Numbered from the stretch's first letter, positions 7,441 through 16,500 are shown. The stretch: DNA of 64,000 nt from 2-02-FULL-66-22 sp964576535 (GCA_964576535.1 CAZNWB010000001.1:68782-132781), one strand, 5' to 3'. The notes: a model not told the origin generated them from the letters alone. Translations and numbers: made by a program.

Positions 7441-8406
7441 CTGGCTCTGTGGGGGAAGAGACAGCCGGAGCCACTCGACCTGCTGGGCTAGGCCCTCCCG
7501 GAGGGACACGCGGGGCGAGAAACCCAGGATCTCCCGGGCACGCGTAGTGTCCGCCCAGGTATGGCGGACGTCGCCGGGCTGCGGCGGGCGCTGCTCCCGG
7601 CGAACCGGGCGTCCCAGGATCTCCTCCAGCGTCGCCAGGACCTGGTTCACGCTGCTTCGCGATCCGCCCCCGATGTTAAACACCTGGCCAACCGCACTCG
7701 GCCCTAAGGCCAGCCAGTTCGCCTCCACCGCATCCGCCACGTAGGTGAAGTCCCGCGTCTGCTCCCCATCGCCATAGACGAGGATGGGGCGATCCTGAAG
7801 GGCAGCCAGGATGAACCGGTGGAAGCCCATGTCGGGCCGCTGGCGGGGTCCATAGACCGTAAAATACCGCAGCGCCACCGTCGGCACGCCGTGGTTGGCC
7901 TGATACAGGGCGCACAGGTGCTCCGCCGCCAGCTTGGTCACCCCGTAGGGGGAGAAGGGTTGGGGACGGGAGTCCTCCCGGAGGGGAAGGTCCGGTGACT
8001 GGCCGTACACCGAGGAGGACGACGCAAACACCAACCGCCGGAGCCGAGAGGAATCCTTCACCGCCTCCAGGAGGCGCTGCGTCGCCTGGACGTTGGACTC
8101 CAGGTAGATGTCGAACTCCCTGCCCCAGCTCGCCCGGACGCCGGGCTGGCCGGCCTGATGAAAGATGAAGTCCGCTTCGGCGACGAGCGCCCCCAGTTCC
8201 GCCTGGGCCACGTCGAGCTCGACGAAGCGGAATCCGGGCTCGTCCAGCAGTTGGCCCAGGTTCGCCATCTTGACGGCCCGGGGATAGTAATCGGTGAAGG
8301 CATCCACCCCGAGGATCCGGTGCCCCTCGCGGAGCAACCGCTCGGCGAGGTGCGACCCGATGAACCCGGCGACCCCCGTCACCAGCGAGACGGCCTCGCC
8401 GCTCAC
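7438..8406 (-). CDS. NAD-dependent sugar-nucleotide epimerase/dehydratase (extended SDR)
   Basis: 322 residues. The Rossmann motif VTGVAGFIGSHLAERLL is at the N-terminus, SSSSVYG follows at mid-protein and YGVTKLAAE is the catalytic Y-x3-K. TVYGPRQRPDMGFHRFI is the sugar-nucleotide region typical of UDP-glucuronate/UDP-galactose 4-epimerase-like enzymes. The GTG at 8406 overlaps the upstream stop by four bases (GTGA) and follows GGGGAGG. As the last gene of the LPS block it probably makes a sugar donor for core or O-chain. The exact substrate is uncertain. Confidence 0.88.
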   Translation of the reverse strand: MSGEAVSLVTGVAGFIGSHLAERLLREGHRILGVDAFTDYYPRAVKMANLGQLLDEPGFRFVELDVAQAELGALVAEADFIFHQAGQPGVRASWGREFDIYLESNVQATQRLLEAVKDSSRLRRLVFASSSSVYGQSPDLPLREDSRPQPFSPYGVTKLAAEHLCALYQANHGVPTVALRYFTVYGPRQRPDMGFHRFILAALQDRPILVYGDGEQTRDFTYVADAVEANWLALGPSAVGQVFNIGGGSRSSVNQVLATLEEILGRPVRREQRPPQPGDVRHTWADTTRAREILGFSPRVSLREGLAQQVEWLRLSLPPQSQ

Positions 8407-9275
8407 CGCGCCACCTCCCCAGGAGACCCAAGGTGAGCCTGACTGGACCCCACCTCTCGCCGGGCGAGCGTCGCGAAGAAGCTGCCGATGATGATCTCGC
8501 TCTGCATCTGGACGGGAATCCGCTCCGCATCGTCCGTGATCCACACGATCATGTGTCCCTTCCGCTGGAAGATCCCTTCGAACTTGAGGAGAGGTTCCAC
8601 CACCACGGTCTCCCGCCGGCCCAGGGCCGTCTCCAGCGTCTCCCGCCGCAGCACCTTGACCTCCAGGTCCCAGTTCTTCCGGCTGGCGAACACCCGGGCG
8701 CGGACCGTATTGCCCGGCGTGAGCGTCTGGGTGCGGATATAGTACAGCACCGACAATTCGTCCAGGGCCCCGGGGTTGAGGGGGAACTCTTGCTCCACGT
8801 ACTTGCCGTACTGCTCCGCCTCCTCCAGGCGCGAAATCTCGCGGGGCACCGGACTGAAGTCCAGGTATCGGAACCTCGCGATGCCCTTGACGTGATCGAA
8901 GTCCGTCCGGCTGCTGTGCCGGTAACGCCCCTCCCGCAGGTGCTTCTCGAACCTCAGCGCCCGCGGGGAATCCTGGGCCAGGTACGATTCGCTCCGGTCG
9001 TCCACCCGGTAAATTTTGGATATCCAGGGTGTGGACGTGGCGGTCGTCACCAGATGGTACGCGGGCTGGCCGTTGAGCTGCACCACCCCCAGCGCCTCGA
9101 GGGTGGCCTGCCCCGCCTTGATCCCCAGCCAGGTGACGTCGTAGACCAGGCGCTCACCCCCGCGGTACACCCCGAGAACCTCGCCCGGTTGCCCCGCCCA
9201 GGCGTGGCCTGGCAGAACGAGGGCTCCGATGACAACAAGCATCAACCGCAGAGTGAACAACACGGCAAACTCCAT
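8403..9275 (-). CDS. DUF3108 domain periplasmic protein
   Basis: About 290 residues. An N-terminal signal peptide (LFTLRLMLVVIGALVLPGHAWA) precedes the mature start near GQPGEV. The body (GERLVYDVTWLGIKAGQATL and later LELVVKVLRRETL-like beta strands) matches the DUF3108 family, predicted beta-rich periplasmic proteins of unknown function often near cell-envelope genes. The ATG at 9275 is chosen to give a clean signal peptide; a TTG at 9293 is possible. The stop overlaps the epimerase start, so the two are coupled. Confidence 0.85.
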   Translation of the reverse strand: MEFAVLFTLRLMLVVIGALVLPGHAWAGQPGEVLGVYRGGERLVYDVTWLGIKAGQATLEALGVVQLNGQPAYHLVTTATSTPWISKIYRVDDRSESYLAQDSPRALRFEKHLREGRYRHSSRTDFDHVKGIARFRYLDFSPVPREISRLEEAEQYGKYVEQEFPLNPGALDELSVLYYIRTQTLTPGNTVRARVFASRKNWDLEVKVLRRETLETALGRRETVVVEPLLKFEGIFQRKGHMIVWITDDAERIPVQMQSEIIIGSFFATLARREVGSSQAHLGSPGEVAR

Positions 9276-9308
9276 GAAAGGCCGAACGACCAAACTACAA
9301 TGGATCGG

Positions 9309-9376
9309 CAGAGTACGCAGATTTCACAGATTTTCCAGGGAGAGTCAACTCGGAAGAATCTGCGTAATCTGCGATC
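9309..9376. repeat. Period-9 palindromic island (ACGCAGATT / AATCTGCGT)
   Basis: The left arm ACGCAGATT-TCACAGATT (from 9316) faces the right arm GAATCTGCG-TAATCTGCG (about 9356-9373), about 20 bp apart. The neighbouring heptosyltransferase frame runs into it and takes its last residues (ending SQITQILPS) from the island. Confidence 0.65.
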
Positions 9377-10481
9377 CCGCCCCGAGGCGGGACTGCGGAT
9401 CCTTAGAGGTTTTTCCCCGGGTTCGCAGCACATCGCGCGCGGCCCCCAGCACGTCGGCCACGCTGAGGTCGCGCATGCAGCGATAGGTATCGGCGATCTG
9501 ACACCGGCGTTGCAGGCAGGGGCTACACGGCAGGTCCCGCCGCAGGACCTTCCCCGGGCCCAGGGGTCCCGTCCGCCGCGGGTCGGTGGGGCCGAACAGC
9601 GCCACGACCGGCGTCCCCACGGCTGCGGCGATGTGCAGGGGGCCCGAGTCCACGCTGATCATGAGGTCAGCCTCCTTGAGGACGGCCACCAACTGCGTCA
9701 GCGTGAGGCGCCCGACCAGGGACACCGGCGACGGATCGAGGCCGGCGAGGATGGCAGCGGCCGCCGGTTCGTCCTCCCGGCTGCCGGTCAAGACAACGCC
9801 TGCACCCTCCGCCAGAAGAGTCCGTGCCAGTGCGCGCCAGCGGTCCGGCTCCCAGAGCTTGGTGCGCCAGCGCGCCGTCGGGTGCAGGACGATGCGCGGC
9901 CGGGGAGACCCCGACAGCACGGACTGCGCGACAACACCCTCCTGCGGTGGGACGGAGATGTGAAACTCCCGGACCGGCTCCGTGGCGTCCACGGCCGCCG
10001 CCAGTGCCAGGTACCGCTCCACGGCATGCACCGGCTGGGGCGGTGCTGTGACCCGGTGGGTAAGGACCCAAGGGGCCCCCTCCCGCCCCTCGGCAAAGCC
10101 GACCCGGGTCGGGGCTCCGGTGGCGACGACGTACAGGGCGCTCTTGAATAGCCCCTGAAGGTCCAGCACCACGTCGTAGCTCCGGCGCCGGAGGTCGGCC
10201 GCAAACTGGCGCATCTCGCCCAGGGTGCGGCCAAGGTGCCGCGGGTCCCGGAGCTGTCGCAGCCACCGTCGCCTGCCCGACACCACGACCCCGCTCAAGG
10301 CGGGATGATCCCGGACGATGTCCGCTGCCTCCTCTTCGACAAGCCAGTCCAGGCGGGCATTCGGGTACCGCCGGTGGAGCGTCGCCGCCACCGGAAGGGC
10401 GTGCACGACATCGCCCAGGGCGCTTGGCTTGACCAGCAGGATCCTGCCGGCGCCGTCAAGCCGAAGGAGAGGCGATACCAT
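9345..10481 (-). CDS. Glycosyltransferase family 9, LPS heptosyltransferase I-like
   Basis: 378 residues. The N-terminus RILLVKPSALGDVVHALPVA is the classic heptosyltransferase start with the acceptor-site Asp. The C-terminal domain has LMISVDSGPLHIAAAVGTPVVALFGPTDPRRTGP, the ADP-heptose-binding region, and a Cys-rich tail (LPCSPCLQRRC). WaaC adds the first L-glycero-D-manno-heptose to Kdo. The ATG at 10481 overlaps the fused upstream gene by 26 bp. The last ~20 residues are encoded by a repeat island and look non-functional. GT9 is certain; WaaC rather than another heptosyltransferase is likely by context. Confidence 0.88.
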   Translation of the reverse strand: MVSPLLRLDGAGRILLVKPSALGDVVHALPVAATLHRRYPNARLDWLVEEEAADIVRDHPALSGVVVSGRRRWLRQLRDPRHLGRTLGEMRQFAADLRRRSYDVVLDLQGLFKSALYVVATGAPTRVGFAEGREGAPWVLTHRVTAPPQPVHAVERYLALAAAVDATEPVREFHISVPPQEGVVAQSVLSGSPRPRIVLHPTARWRTKLWEPDRWRALARTLLAEGAGVVLTGSREDEPAAAAILAGLDPSPVSLVGRLTLTQLVAVLKEADLMISVDSGPLHIAAAVGTPVVALFGPTDPRRTGPLGPGKVLRRDLPCSPCLQRRCQIADTYRCMRDLSVADVLGAARDVLRTRGKTSKDPQSRLGAGSQITQILPS

Positions 10482-12150
10482 CCCGCTGCTCCGTCCGCGC
10501 CAGGAACCACTCCACGGCCGCCCGGAGGTCGTCGGCAATATGTTCCGGGGGCGGCAGCGTTCCGGCCTGGATCTTTTCCCATTGCTCTTGCCCATGGCCG
10601 GTCCGCAGCATGATCGCCCGCATCCCCGGAAACGCCTGGGCGAGCGCGGCGTCGGTCACGTGATCGCCGATGACCACCGATCGGGCAGGGTCCAGATCGG
10701 AGTCGCGGATGGCCTGATGGATCATGCCCGGCTTGGGCTTCCGGCATTCACACTCGCGCCGGTATTCCGGCGGTCCGTGCTCGGGGTGGTGGGGGCAATA
10801 GTAGATCCCGTCGAGTCGCACGCCGGCCTCGGTCAAGAGTGCCGCCAGACGGCCGTTGACCCTGCGGACATCCGCCTCGGTGATCAGGCCCCGCGCCACT
10901 CCCGCCTGGTTCGTGACAAGGATGAGACGATACCCGGAAGCCTGGAGCCTCTGGAGGGCCTCGACGGCCCCCGGGATGATTCGGATGCCCGCTGGATCCC
11001 CCAGGTAACCCAGATCCTCGATGATCGTCCCATCCCGATCCAGGAAGGCGGCGGGAGAGCCGGGGACCGGGGACCCTGAGGGTGGGGTGGCCGAGAGACG
11101 AGAGCCGTGAGAATTCTTTAGCAGGTCGAGGGCGGCCTGGAGGACTCGGTCCTCGGTGACGCGGGTCATGCAGCGGTGGTCAATGGGGCACTCGCGCAGG
11201 AGGCACGGACTGCACGGCACTGGTTCCCGGACGATCCGGCTGTGCGGGCCGAGAGGACCAGTTGCCTGCGCGTCCGTGGGACCGAAAATCGCCAGGACCG
11301 GCGTTTCCACCGCAGCCGCCACGTGCATGGCCCCGGTGTCGTTGGTCAGGAGCAGGTGGGTTCGCGCCAGGAGCCCGACCAGAGTGCCGAGATCGGTGCG
11401 GCCGCCCAGGTTGATGGCCGGATGCCGCATCCCTGCACCCACCTCGTCCAAGATCGGGCGTTCTTGCGGAGAACCGATCAAGAGAATCCGGGCCCCACGC
11501 CGCTCCGCCAATCCGTCCGCCACCGCGGCGAACCGCTCCGGGGGCCAGCGCTTGGCGCCTCCGTACACCGAGCCTGGGTTGAGTGCCACAACCAGATCCG
11601 TGGGGCCGACGGCATGACCCTCCAGAAGTCTCCGGGCGTTCTGTCTCGCCTCGGCCGGCACACGCAGCCGCAGGGATGGGGTGCCGTCGCCGCCCAGTGC
11701 TCGGACGATCTCGAGATACCGCTCGACCTGGTGGTGCCCCGGTGCCGCCGTCGGGCGCCGGGCCGGATGGGTAAGCAGCCAGCGCCGGCCATCGGTCGGA
11801 GAGCCGACCCGCCGCGGAATGCCTGCCAGCCAGGGAACCACGGCCGCGTCCAGCGAGTTCGGGAACAGGACCGCAAGGTCAAAGCCCTCGTCCCGCAGCC
11901 TTTTCGCCAGGCGCCAACGCCCCATCACTCCCCGGTGGACATCCCCCGCCCGATACTCGAGGACCCGATCCACGGCCGGGTGTCCTGCGAACAGGCCGCT
12001 CACCCAGGGCTTCGCCAGCACCGAAATCTCGGCCTGGGGAAACCGGCGATCGAGGGCCTCCAGTGCCGGCAGCGTCAGAACGGCATCCCCGAGCCAGTTG
12101 ACCTGCCGCACGAGGATGCGTGTGATCTGTTGAGGATCGATGTCGATCAT
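10456..12150 (-). CDS. waaF-gmhB: Fusion: LPS heptosyltransferase II (WaaF) + heptose-1,7-bisphosphate 7-phosphatase (GmhB)
   Basis: 564 residues with two enzymes in one chain. Residues ~1-345 are a GT9 heptosyltransferase: ILVRQVNWLGDAVLTLPALE, later LLTNDTGAMHVAAAVETPVLAIFG, ending in a Cys-rich segment. A Ser/Pro linker (~345-365) leads to a HAD phosphatase: FLDRDGTI with nucleophile and acid Asp near 371/373, LVTNQAGVARG, the zinc loop C-x-H near 452-454 with C-x-C near 467-469, and VVIGDHVTDAALA. GmhB dephosphorylates heptose bisphosphate on the way to ADP-heptose, the donor WaaF uses. The ATG at 12150 follows GAGAG. No stop or frame change is seen at the junction. Confidence 0.92.
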   Translation of the reverse strand: MIDIDPQQITRILVRQVNWLGDAVLTLPALEALDRRFPQAEISVLAKPWVSGLFAGHPAVDRVLEYRAGDVHRGVMGRWRLAKRLRDEGFDLAVLFPNSLDAAVVPWLAGIPRRVGSPTDGRRWLLTHPARRPTAAPGHHQVERYLEIVRALGGDGTPSLRLRVPAEARQNARRLLEGHAVGPTDLVVALNPGSVYGGAKRWPPERFAAVADGLAERRGARILLIGSPQERPILDEVGAGMRHPAINLGGRTDLGTLVGLLARTHLLLTNDTGAMHVAAAVETPVLAIFGPTDAQATGPLGPHSRIVREPVPCSPCLLRECPIDHRCMTRVTEDRVLQAALDLLKNSHGSRLSATPPSGSPVPGSPAAFLDRDGTIIEDLGYLGDPAGIRIIPGAVEALQRLQASGYRLILVTNQAGVARGLITEADVRRVNGRLAALLTEAGVRLDGIYYCPHHPEHGPPEYRRECECRKPKPGMIHQAIRDSDLDPARSVVIGDHVTDAALAQAFPGMRAIMLRTGHGQEQWEKIQAGTLPPPEHIADDLRAAVEWFLARTEQRDGIASPSA

Positions 12151-12164
12151 TCGGGCTCTCAAAG

Positions 12165-12291
12165 GCGTTCGAGTGTTCGGTCGTTCGGGCGTTCGGCTGT
12201 TCCTGGAACCACCGAACTACCGGGACCCACGGCACCGCGGTCCAGCGCCTCGCGGACCGCGACGGCGTGGGTGCCCCGAACCACCGAACGC
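12165..12291. repeat. Period-8 palindromic island, family A, with inner GGGACCCACGG core
   Basis: The left arm is five GTTCNNNN units (12168 on); the right end GAACCACCGAACGC faces it. The middle (12222-12277) is a second hairpin, GGGACCCACGGCACCGCGG to GCGTGGGTGCCCC, shared with islands at 31681 and 39189. Confidence 0.8.
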
Positions 12292-12323
12292 TTTTCATAC
12301 TGCGGTCCGCCGCTCCGACGATC

Positions 12324-13301
12324 CTAGCGGGGGCCGAAGGGTGCCTCCACGTCCTGCGACGTTGGCGCCTCCTGCTCCGTCTCGAGTCTCGGATCCAGCG
12401 GCAGGTGCGTCTTCCACCGCCGGTGGACCCAGAACCACTGGTCCGGCCGCTCCCGGATGAACGCCTCGATCGCCGCGGTGAACCGAGCCGTGTTCACCAC
12501 CAGGTCCGCCCGGAGGTCCCCGCTCCGGTGGATGGGCACCTCTGGGGCGATCTGGACCCGGTACTGGCCGCGGGCTTCTCGCATGATGGCGATGGGCACC
12601 ACGGCGGCGCCGGACCGGATGGCGATGAGGGCCGGCCCGGAGGCGGTCGAGGCGGGCCGGCCGAAAAAGGGAACCACCACGCCTTCCTTTTCGCTGATGT
12701 GCTGGTCGATCAGGATGCCGACGGTTTCCCCGCGCCTGAGCACCTGGAGGATCGCCTGGATTGCGTCCCGCTTCCGGATCACCCGGTTCCCGCCACGCTC
12801 CCGAAGGGCCGTGAGCAGATCGTCGAGTCGAGGATTGTCCAGGGGTCGGGCCACCATGTGGGTCGGTCCCAAGTACAGGGAGGCGAACAGCGGCAGGAGT
12901 TCCCAGGGGCCGAAGTGCGCCATGATCACGAGCACGCCCTTGCCCCGTTGCCGTGCCGAGAGCAGCCGTTCGAAACCGTCCAGCTGGATGGCGCCCGCCT
13001 CTCGCCCGCTGAGGAGTCTGTCCGAACGGGCCACGTCCACGACCGTCCGCCCCAGGTTCTCGAACACACGGCGCGCCAGCGTCTCAACCTCCGAGGGCGA
13101 GAAACGGTCCGGGAACGCTCGCGAGAGATTCTCGACGGCGACGGTCCGGTGCCGTCGGTCCAGCCCGAAGGCCAAACGCCCGGCCCCCTCCCCCAGGGCG
13201 TAGACGACCGACTCGGGAAGCCAGGCCAAGACCCGCGCAAGACCCGCGACCAGCGCCCATTCGGCCAGGGCCACCGGGCTCCATCGGGATCGCTTAGCCA
13301 C
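12324..13301 (-). CDS. Lipid A late acyltransferase (LpxL/HtrB family)
   Basis: 325 residues. After an N-terminal hydrophobic segment (ALAEWALVAGLARVLAWLP) comes LVIMAHFGPWELLP, with the HX4E catalytic motif of lysophospholipid/lipid A acyltransferases. ILIDQHISEKEGVVVPFFGRPASTASGPA and QWFWVHRRWKT are the other conserved family blocks. These membrane enzymes add a secondary acyl chain to lipid A. GTG at 13301 overlaps the lpxK stop by 8 bp, so it is translated with lpxK. Only one such gene is visible here; LpxL and LpxM cannot be separated by eye. Confidence 0.9.
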   Translation of the reverse strand: MAKRSRWSPVALAEWALVAGLARVLAWLPESVVYALGEGAGRLAFGLDRRHRTVAVENLSRAFPDRFSPSEVETLARRVFENLGRTVVDVARSDRLLSGREAGAIQLDGFERLLSARQRGKGVLVIMAHFGPWELLPLFASLYLGPTHMVARPLDNPRLDDLLTALRERGGNRVIRKRDAIQAILQVLRRGETVGILIDQHISEKEGVVVPFFGRPASTASGPALIAIRSGAAVVPIAIMREARGQYRVQIAPEVPIHRSGDLRADLVVNTARFTAAIEAFIRERPDQWFWVHRRWKTHLPLDPRLETEQEAPTSQDVEAPFGPR

Positions 13302-14421
13302 GCGCCCCCCCAACGGACCGGGTGAGAAGCGCGTCGAGAGCTTCCGCACCCTCGATGATCTCCAGGTCCACGCAGAGCACCCGGAGCGGTCGGTCAGGCC
13401 GTCCACCCCCGTCCCAGGCGGGCATGCGAAGCGCGTCCTTCTCCGTCGTGATGACCAGGTCGGCCCGGGCCTCGTCCGCACCCCGCCCCACCCGCGCGAG
13501 GTCGGCCGGGCCGTACGGATGGTGGTCCGGGAATGTCAGCGTCCCGGCCACGACCGCCCCGAGGTCCGTGAGGGTACGGTGGAAGGCCTCGGGGTTGGCG
13601 ATACCGCTCACCGCCAGGACCCGCCGACCCCCCAGTGAGGCGAGTGGGTATTCCTCACCCTCAGGGAAGCGCATCAGACGCGCCGGCCGATGCCGCGCGA
13701 GAACCTGGAGCGCGCCCGGGACGATCTGCTCCAGGCAGCGCCGCAGACCGGGAAGATCCGACGCCTGGTCCGACCGGGTCAAAATAATCGCCTGGGCGCG
13801 ACAAAGCGCAGCCACGGGTTCCCGCAGGCGCCCCCGCGGCAAGAGCCGGCCCCCCCCGAAGGCATCGCTCGCGTCCACCATGACAAGATCCAGATCCCGA
13901 TGGAGTTGCCGGTGCTGAAAGCCATCGTCGAGCAGCAGGACGTCCAGCCGGAAGCGGCGCAGGACCTCCTGCCCCGCCTGGAACCGGCTTGCCCCCACCA
14001 CCACCGGAACGCCGGGGAGGCGCCGGGCGAGGAGCATCGCTTCGTCGCCCACGGCTTCCCAGCGGGAACGAACCTCCCGGTCATCGGCCGCCAGCGTCAC
14101 CCCCGACACGTGGCGTCCGTACCCACGGAGGAGGATCCCCGCGGCGTGCCCCCACCCGCGGAGCCGCTGGGCCAGGGCGATGGTGCAGGGCGTCTTGCCC
14201 GTTCCCCCCACCGTCAGGTTGCCGATGGAGACCACCGGGCACGGCAGGCGGCGGATTCGCCGCAGCCCCGAGGCAAAGGTCCAGTCTCGGACCTCCACCC
14301 CGACTCGGTATCCGGCCGTTGCCGCCGCCAGCACCGCCAGCCAGAGCCGCTGCGCCAGCGTCGGTGCCGGCGACCGCATCGAGCCCAGGGAGTAGGCCTT
14401 GACCGCGGTCCCCAGACTCAC
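13294..14421 (-). CDS. lpxK: Tetraacyldisaccharide 4'-kinase LpxK
   Basis: 375 residues. The Walker A loop SIGNLTVGGTGKTP lies at about 65-78, after a membrane-anchoring N-terminus, as in all LpxK. LLLDDGFQHRQLHRDLDLVMVDA is the conserved DDGFQH block with catalytic Asp. The enzyme phosphorylates the 4' position of the lipid A disaccharide at the inner membrane, making lipid IVA. The GTG at 14421 overlaps the waaA stop by four bases. Confidence 0.95.
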   Translation of the reverse strand: MSLGTAVKAYSLGSMRSPAPTLAQRLWLAVLAAATAGYRVGVEVRDWTFASGLRRIRRLPCPVVSIGNLTVGGTGKTPCTIALAQRLRGWGHAAGILLRGYGRHVSGVTLAADDREVRSRWEAVGDEAMLLARRLPGVPVVVGASRFQAGQEVLRRFRLDVLLLDDGFQHRQLHRDLDLVMVDASDAFGGGRLLPRGRLREPVAALCRAQAIILTRSDQASDLPGLRRCLEQIVPGALQVLARHRPARLMRFPEGEEYPLASLGGRRVLAVSGIANPEAFHRTLTDLGAVVAGTLTFPDHHPYGPADLARVGRGADEARADLVITTEKDALRMPAWDGGGRPDRPLRVLCVDLEIIEGAEALDALLTRSVGGARG

Positions 14422-15686
14422 AGCACCGCCTCCAGCAGGTCCACCGTCCGCCGACCGGCGCCCCGGTGGGTCCCCACGATGGCCCGGCCACTCTCCCCCA
14501 TCCGTTCTGCGACATTGGGCTCCCGCAAGAGGCGCAGGGTCTCCTCTGCCAAGGCCCCGGCCTCCCGCACCTGGACGCCCGCCTGGTGCTCCAGGAAGAG
14601 GCGGGCCATCTCCGCAAAGTTTCCCATGTGCGGCCCGAACAGAACGGGCCTCGCATGGCTTGCGGGCTCGAGGATGTTGTGTCCGCCGATGGGAACCAGG
14701 CTGCCGCCCACGAACACCACCGTTCCGGCCGCGTACAGCCGGGCCAGCTCGCCCATCGTGTCCACCAGGATAACCGCGGCCCCGCCCTGCGTGGGCAGCC
14801 GGCTCCGATGGATCCAGGGAAGCCCCTCGCGGTCCAGAAGCGCCTCCACCTCCCCGAGCCGCTCCGGATGCCGCGGGGCCAGGAGCAGCGTGAGGTCGGG
14901 CACGGATCGGCGGACCGCCTTGAAGGCCTCCAGGACCGGCCCCTCCTCTCCCCGGTGCGTGCTGCCCGCCACGAGGACCGGCCGCGAGAGCGGGAGGCCC
15001 AGCATCTGTCGGACCGCCGGTCCGTCAGCCCCGCGTTCCGCGGGTCCCGCCCCGGCCAGGTCGAACTTGAGATTGCCGACCACGTGCACCCGCTCGGGCG
15101 GCGCGCCGAGGTCCAGGATGCGCCGCGCGTCTTCGGGCGTCTGCATGCAGAACAGGCGAATCCCCTGGAGGACCCGCCCAAAGAATCTCCGCACTCGCCG
15201 ATAGCGGGGGAAGGAGCGCTGGGAGATCCGCCCATTCACCAGGACCACGGGGATATCACGGGCCGAGCAGGCGCGCAGGAAGTTCGGCCAGATCTCCGTC
15301 TCGGTGAGCAGGACGGCCCGGGGCCGAAGCCGATCCAGCGCCTGGCGGACGGCCCAACCGAAATCCAGGGGGAAGAAGACGAACTGCCTCGCCGGGAGCC
15401 GCCCCTCGGCGACGCCGCGGCCTGTGTCCGTGACCGTCGAGACCAGCAGCGGCAGGTCCGGCCGGCGCGCGGCCAACTCTCGCGCCAGCGGGGTCGCCGC
15501 CATCACCTCGCCGACCGACACCGCGTGCAGCCAGACGGGTGGCACGGTTCCGGTCCAGGCCGGAACGCGCCCCAGCCGCTCGCCAAGTCCCCGGCGGTAC
15601 TTTCCCCGCAGGATCGCCTGGGTGGCAAAGGTCGGGAGCCCCGCCACGAAGAAGGCCCCGAGTCCGAGACTGTAGAGCCAGTACAC
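14418..15686 (-). CDS. waaA: 3-deoxy-D-manno-octulosonic acid transferase WaaA (KdtA)
   Basis: 422 residues, a GT30 enzyme. It has an N-terminal membrane anchor (YSLGLGAFFVAGLPTF), the block VWLHAVSVGEVMAATPLA with the catalytic Glu, LTETEIWPNFLRAC, and a C-terminal CMP-Kdo domain (FVGGSLVPIGGHNILEPASH). It joins Kdo to lipid IVA. The translationally coupled order waaA-lpxK-lpxL is a full late lipid A module. Its start lies just inside a repeat island; the ATG at 15686 matches family N-termini. Confidence 0.95.
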   Translation of the reverse strand: MYWLYSLGLGAFFVAGLPTFATQAILRGKYRRGLGERLGRVPAWTGTVPPVWLHAVSVGEVMAATPLARELAARRPDLPLLVSTVTDTGRGVAEGRLPARQFVFFPLDFGWAVRQALDRLRPRAVLLTETEIWPNFLRACSARDIPVVLVNGRISQRSFPRYRRVRRFFGRVLQGIRLFCMQTPEDARRILDLGAPPERVHVVGNLKFDLAGAGPAERGADGPAVRQMLGLPLSRPVLVAGSTHRGEEGPVLEAFKAVRRSVPDLTLLLAPRHPERLGEVEALLDREGLPWIHRSRLPTQGGAAVILVDTMGELARLYAAGTVVFVGGSLVPIGGHNILEPASHARPVLFGPHMGNFAEMARLFLEHQAGVQVREAGALAEETLRLLREPNVAERMGESGRAIVGTHRGAGRRTVDLLEAVL

Positions 15687-15699
15687 GGGTCACTCAAAA

Positions 15700-15800
15700 G
15701 CGTTCGGTAGTTCGGTGGTTCGGTTGTTCCACGGTTCCGCGGCTCGCCAGTTCGACCGTTTCGGTACAACCGAACTACCGAACGCTCGAACTCCCAAACG
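15700..15800. repeat. Period-8 palindromic island, family A, between DUF374 gene and waaA
   Basis: GTTCGGTA-GTTCGGTG-GTTCGGTT units at 15701-15730 face ACCGAACTACCGAACGC at 15769-15785. The DUF374 reading frame stops at 15775 inside the right arm, so the island supplies that protein's last residues. Confidence 0.8.
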
Positions 15801-16485
15801 TTTTTCGCCGCCTAGTGGCGGCGACCGTGTCCGCCTCCGCCACCAGGGCATCCAGCCGGTCGGCCAGCAAGGTCTGGAACTTCTCCATGGCGACCTTGTC
15901 GGCATCCGCCGGCACGTAGAGGGGTTCGCCCCAGACGTACACCCCCCGCGCAAACGGATGGGGGATCAGGAACTGGTCCCAGCTCCTCATGAGTGTCCGC
16001 GGCCAGGCCCCGAACGCCACCGGCAGGATCGGCATCCCCGTCAAACGCGCCAGATCGATGACGCCCGACTTGACCCGGTGCCGCGGCCCCTTCGGCCCAT
16101 CCGGAGTGATCGCCACGTGGCGGCCATCCCGAAGCGCCTGGATGAGCTGCTTGAAGGCGAGGACCCCGCCCCGGGTGGCGGAGCCGCGCACCACGCTGAA
16201 CCCCAGCCACTGAGCCGCGCGTGTGAGGTACTCCCCGTCCCGGTGCTGGCTGATGAGGAGGGTGGCCGACCGGCCGGGATACACGAATGGCATCATCAGG
16301 AGCCGCCCATGCCAGACGGCCACGATGGCGCGTTCCCCCTTGGCGAGGCACGCGTCCACGTGCTCGCGCCCGATGTCAGCCCGGCGCAGCGTGGCGGCGA
16401 CCGCCCGCAACAGCCGGCTGGCCATCCACGGCACCGCGATCAGGGTGAGGTTCCAATCGCGGGGAGAGAACCTGCGCTCGCCCAT
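15775..16485 (-). CDS. Lysophospholipid acyltransferase family protein (DUF374)
   Basis: 236 residues. The DUF374 hallmarks are AVWHGRLLMMPF, near-central VRGSATRGGVLAFKQLI and ITPDGPKGPRHRVKSG, related to glycerol-3-phosphate acyltransferase motifs. Such proteins are often found in lipid A operons, and some add acyl chains to lipid A. The last ~10 residues (RRKTFGSSSVR) come from the adjacent repeat island, so the ancestral stop has probably been lost. It lies between lpxB and waaA. Confidence 0.88.
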   Translation of the reverse strand: MGERRFSPRDWNLTLIAVPWMASRLLRAVAATLRRADIGREHVDACLAKGERAIVAVWHGRLLMMPFVYPGRSATLLISQHRDGEYLTRAAQWLGFSVVRGSATRGGVLAFKQLIQALRDGRHVAITPDGPKGPRHRVKSGVIDLARLTGMPILPVAFGAWPRTLMRSWDQFLIPHPFARGVYVWGEPLYVPADADKVAMEKFQTLLADRLDALVAEADTVAATRRRKTFGSSSVR

Positions 16486-16500
16486 GTGACCATCAACGCA

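Noticed and set aside
7251..7547. Plus-strand 98-codon frame over the epimerase end
   Set aside because: Poor codon pattern and no motif; the minus strand carries the coding signal here.
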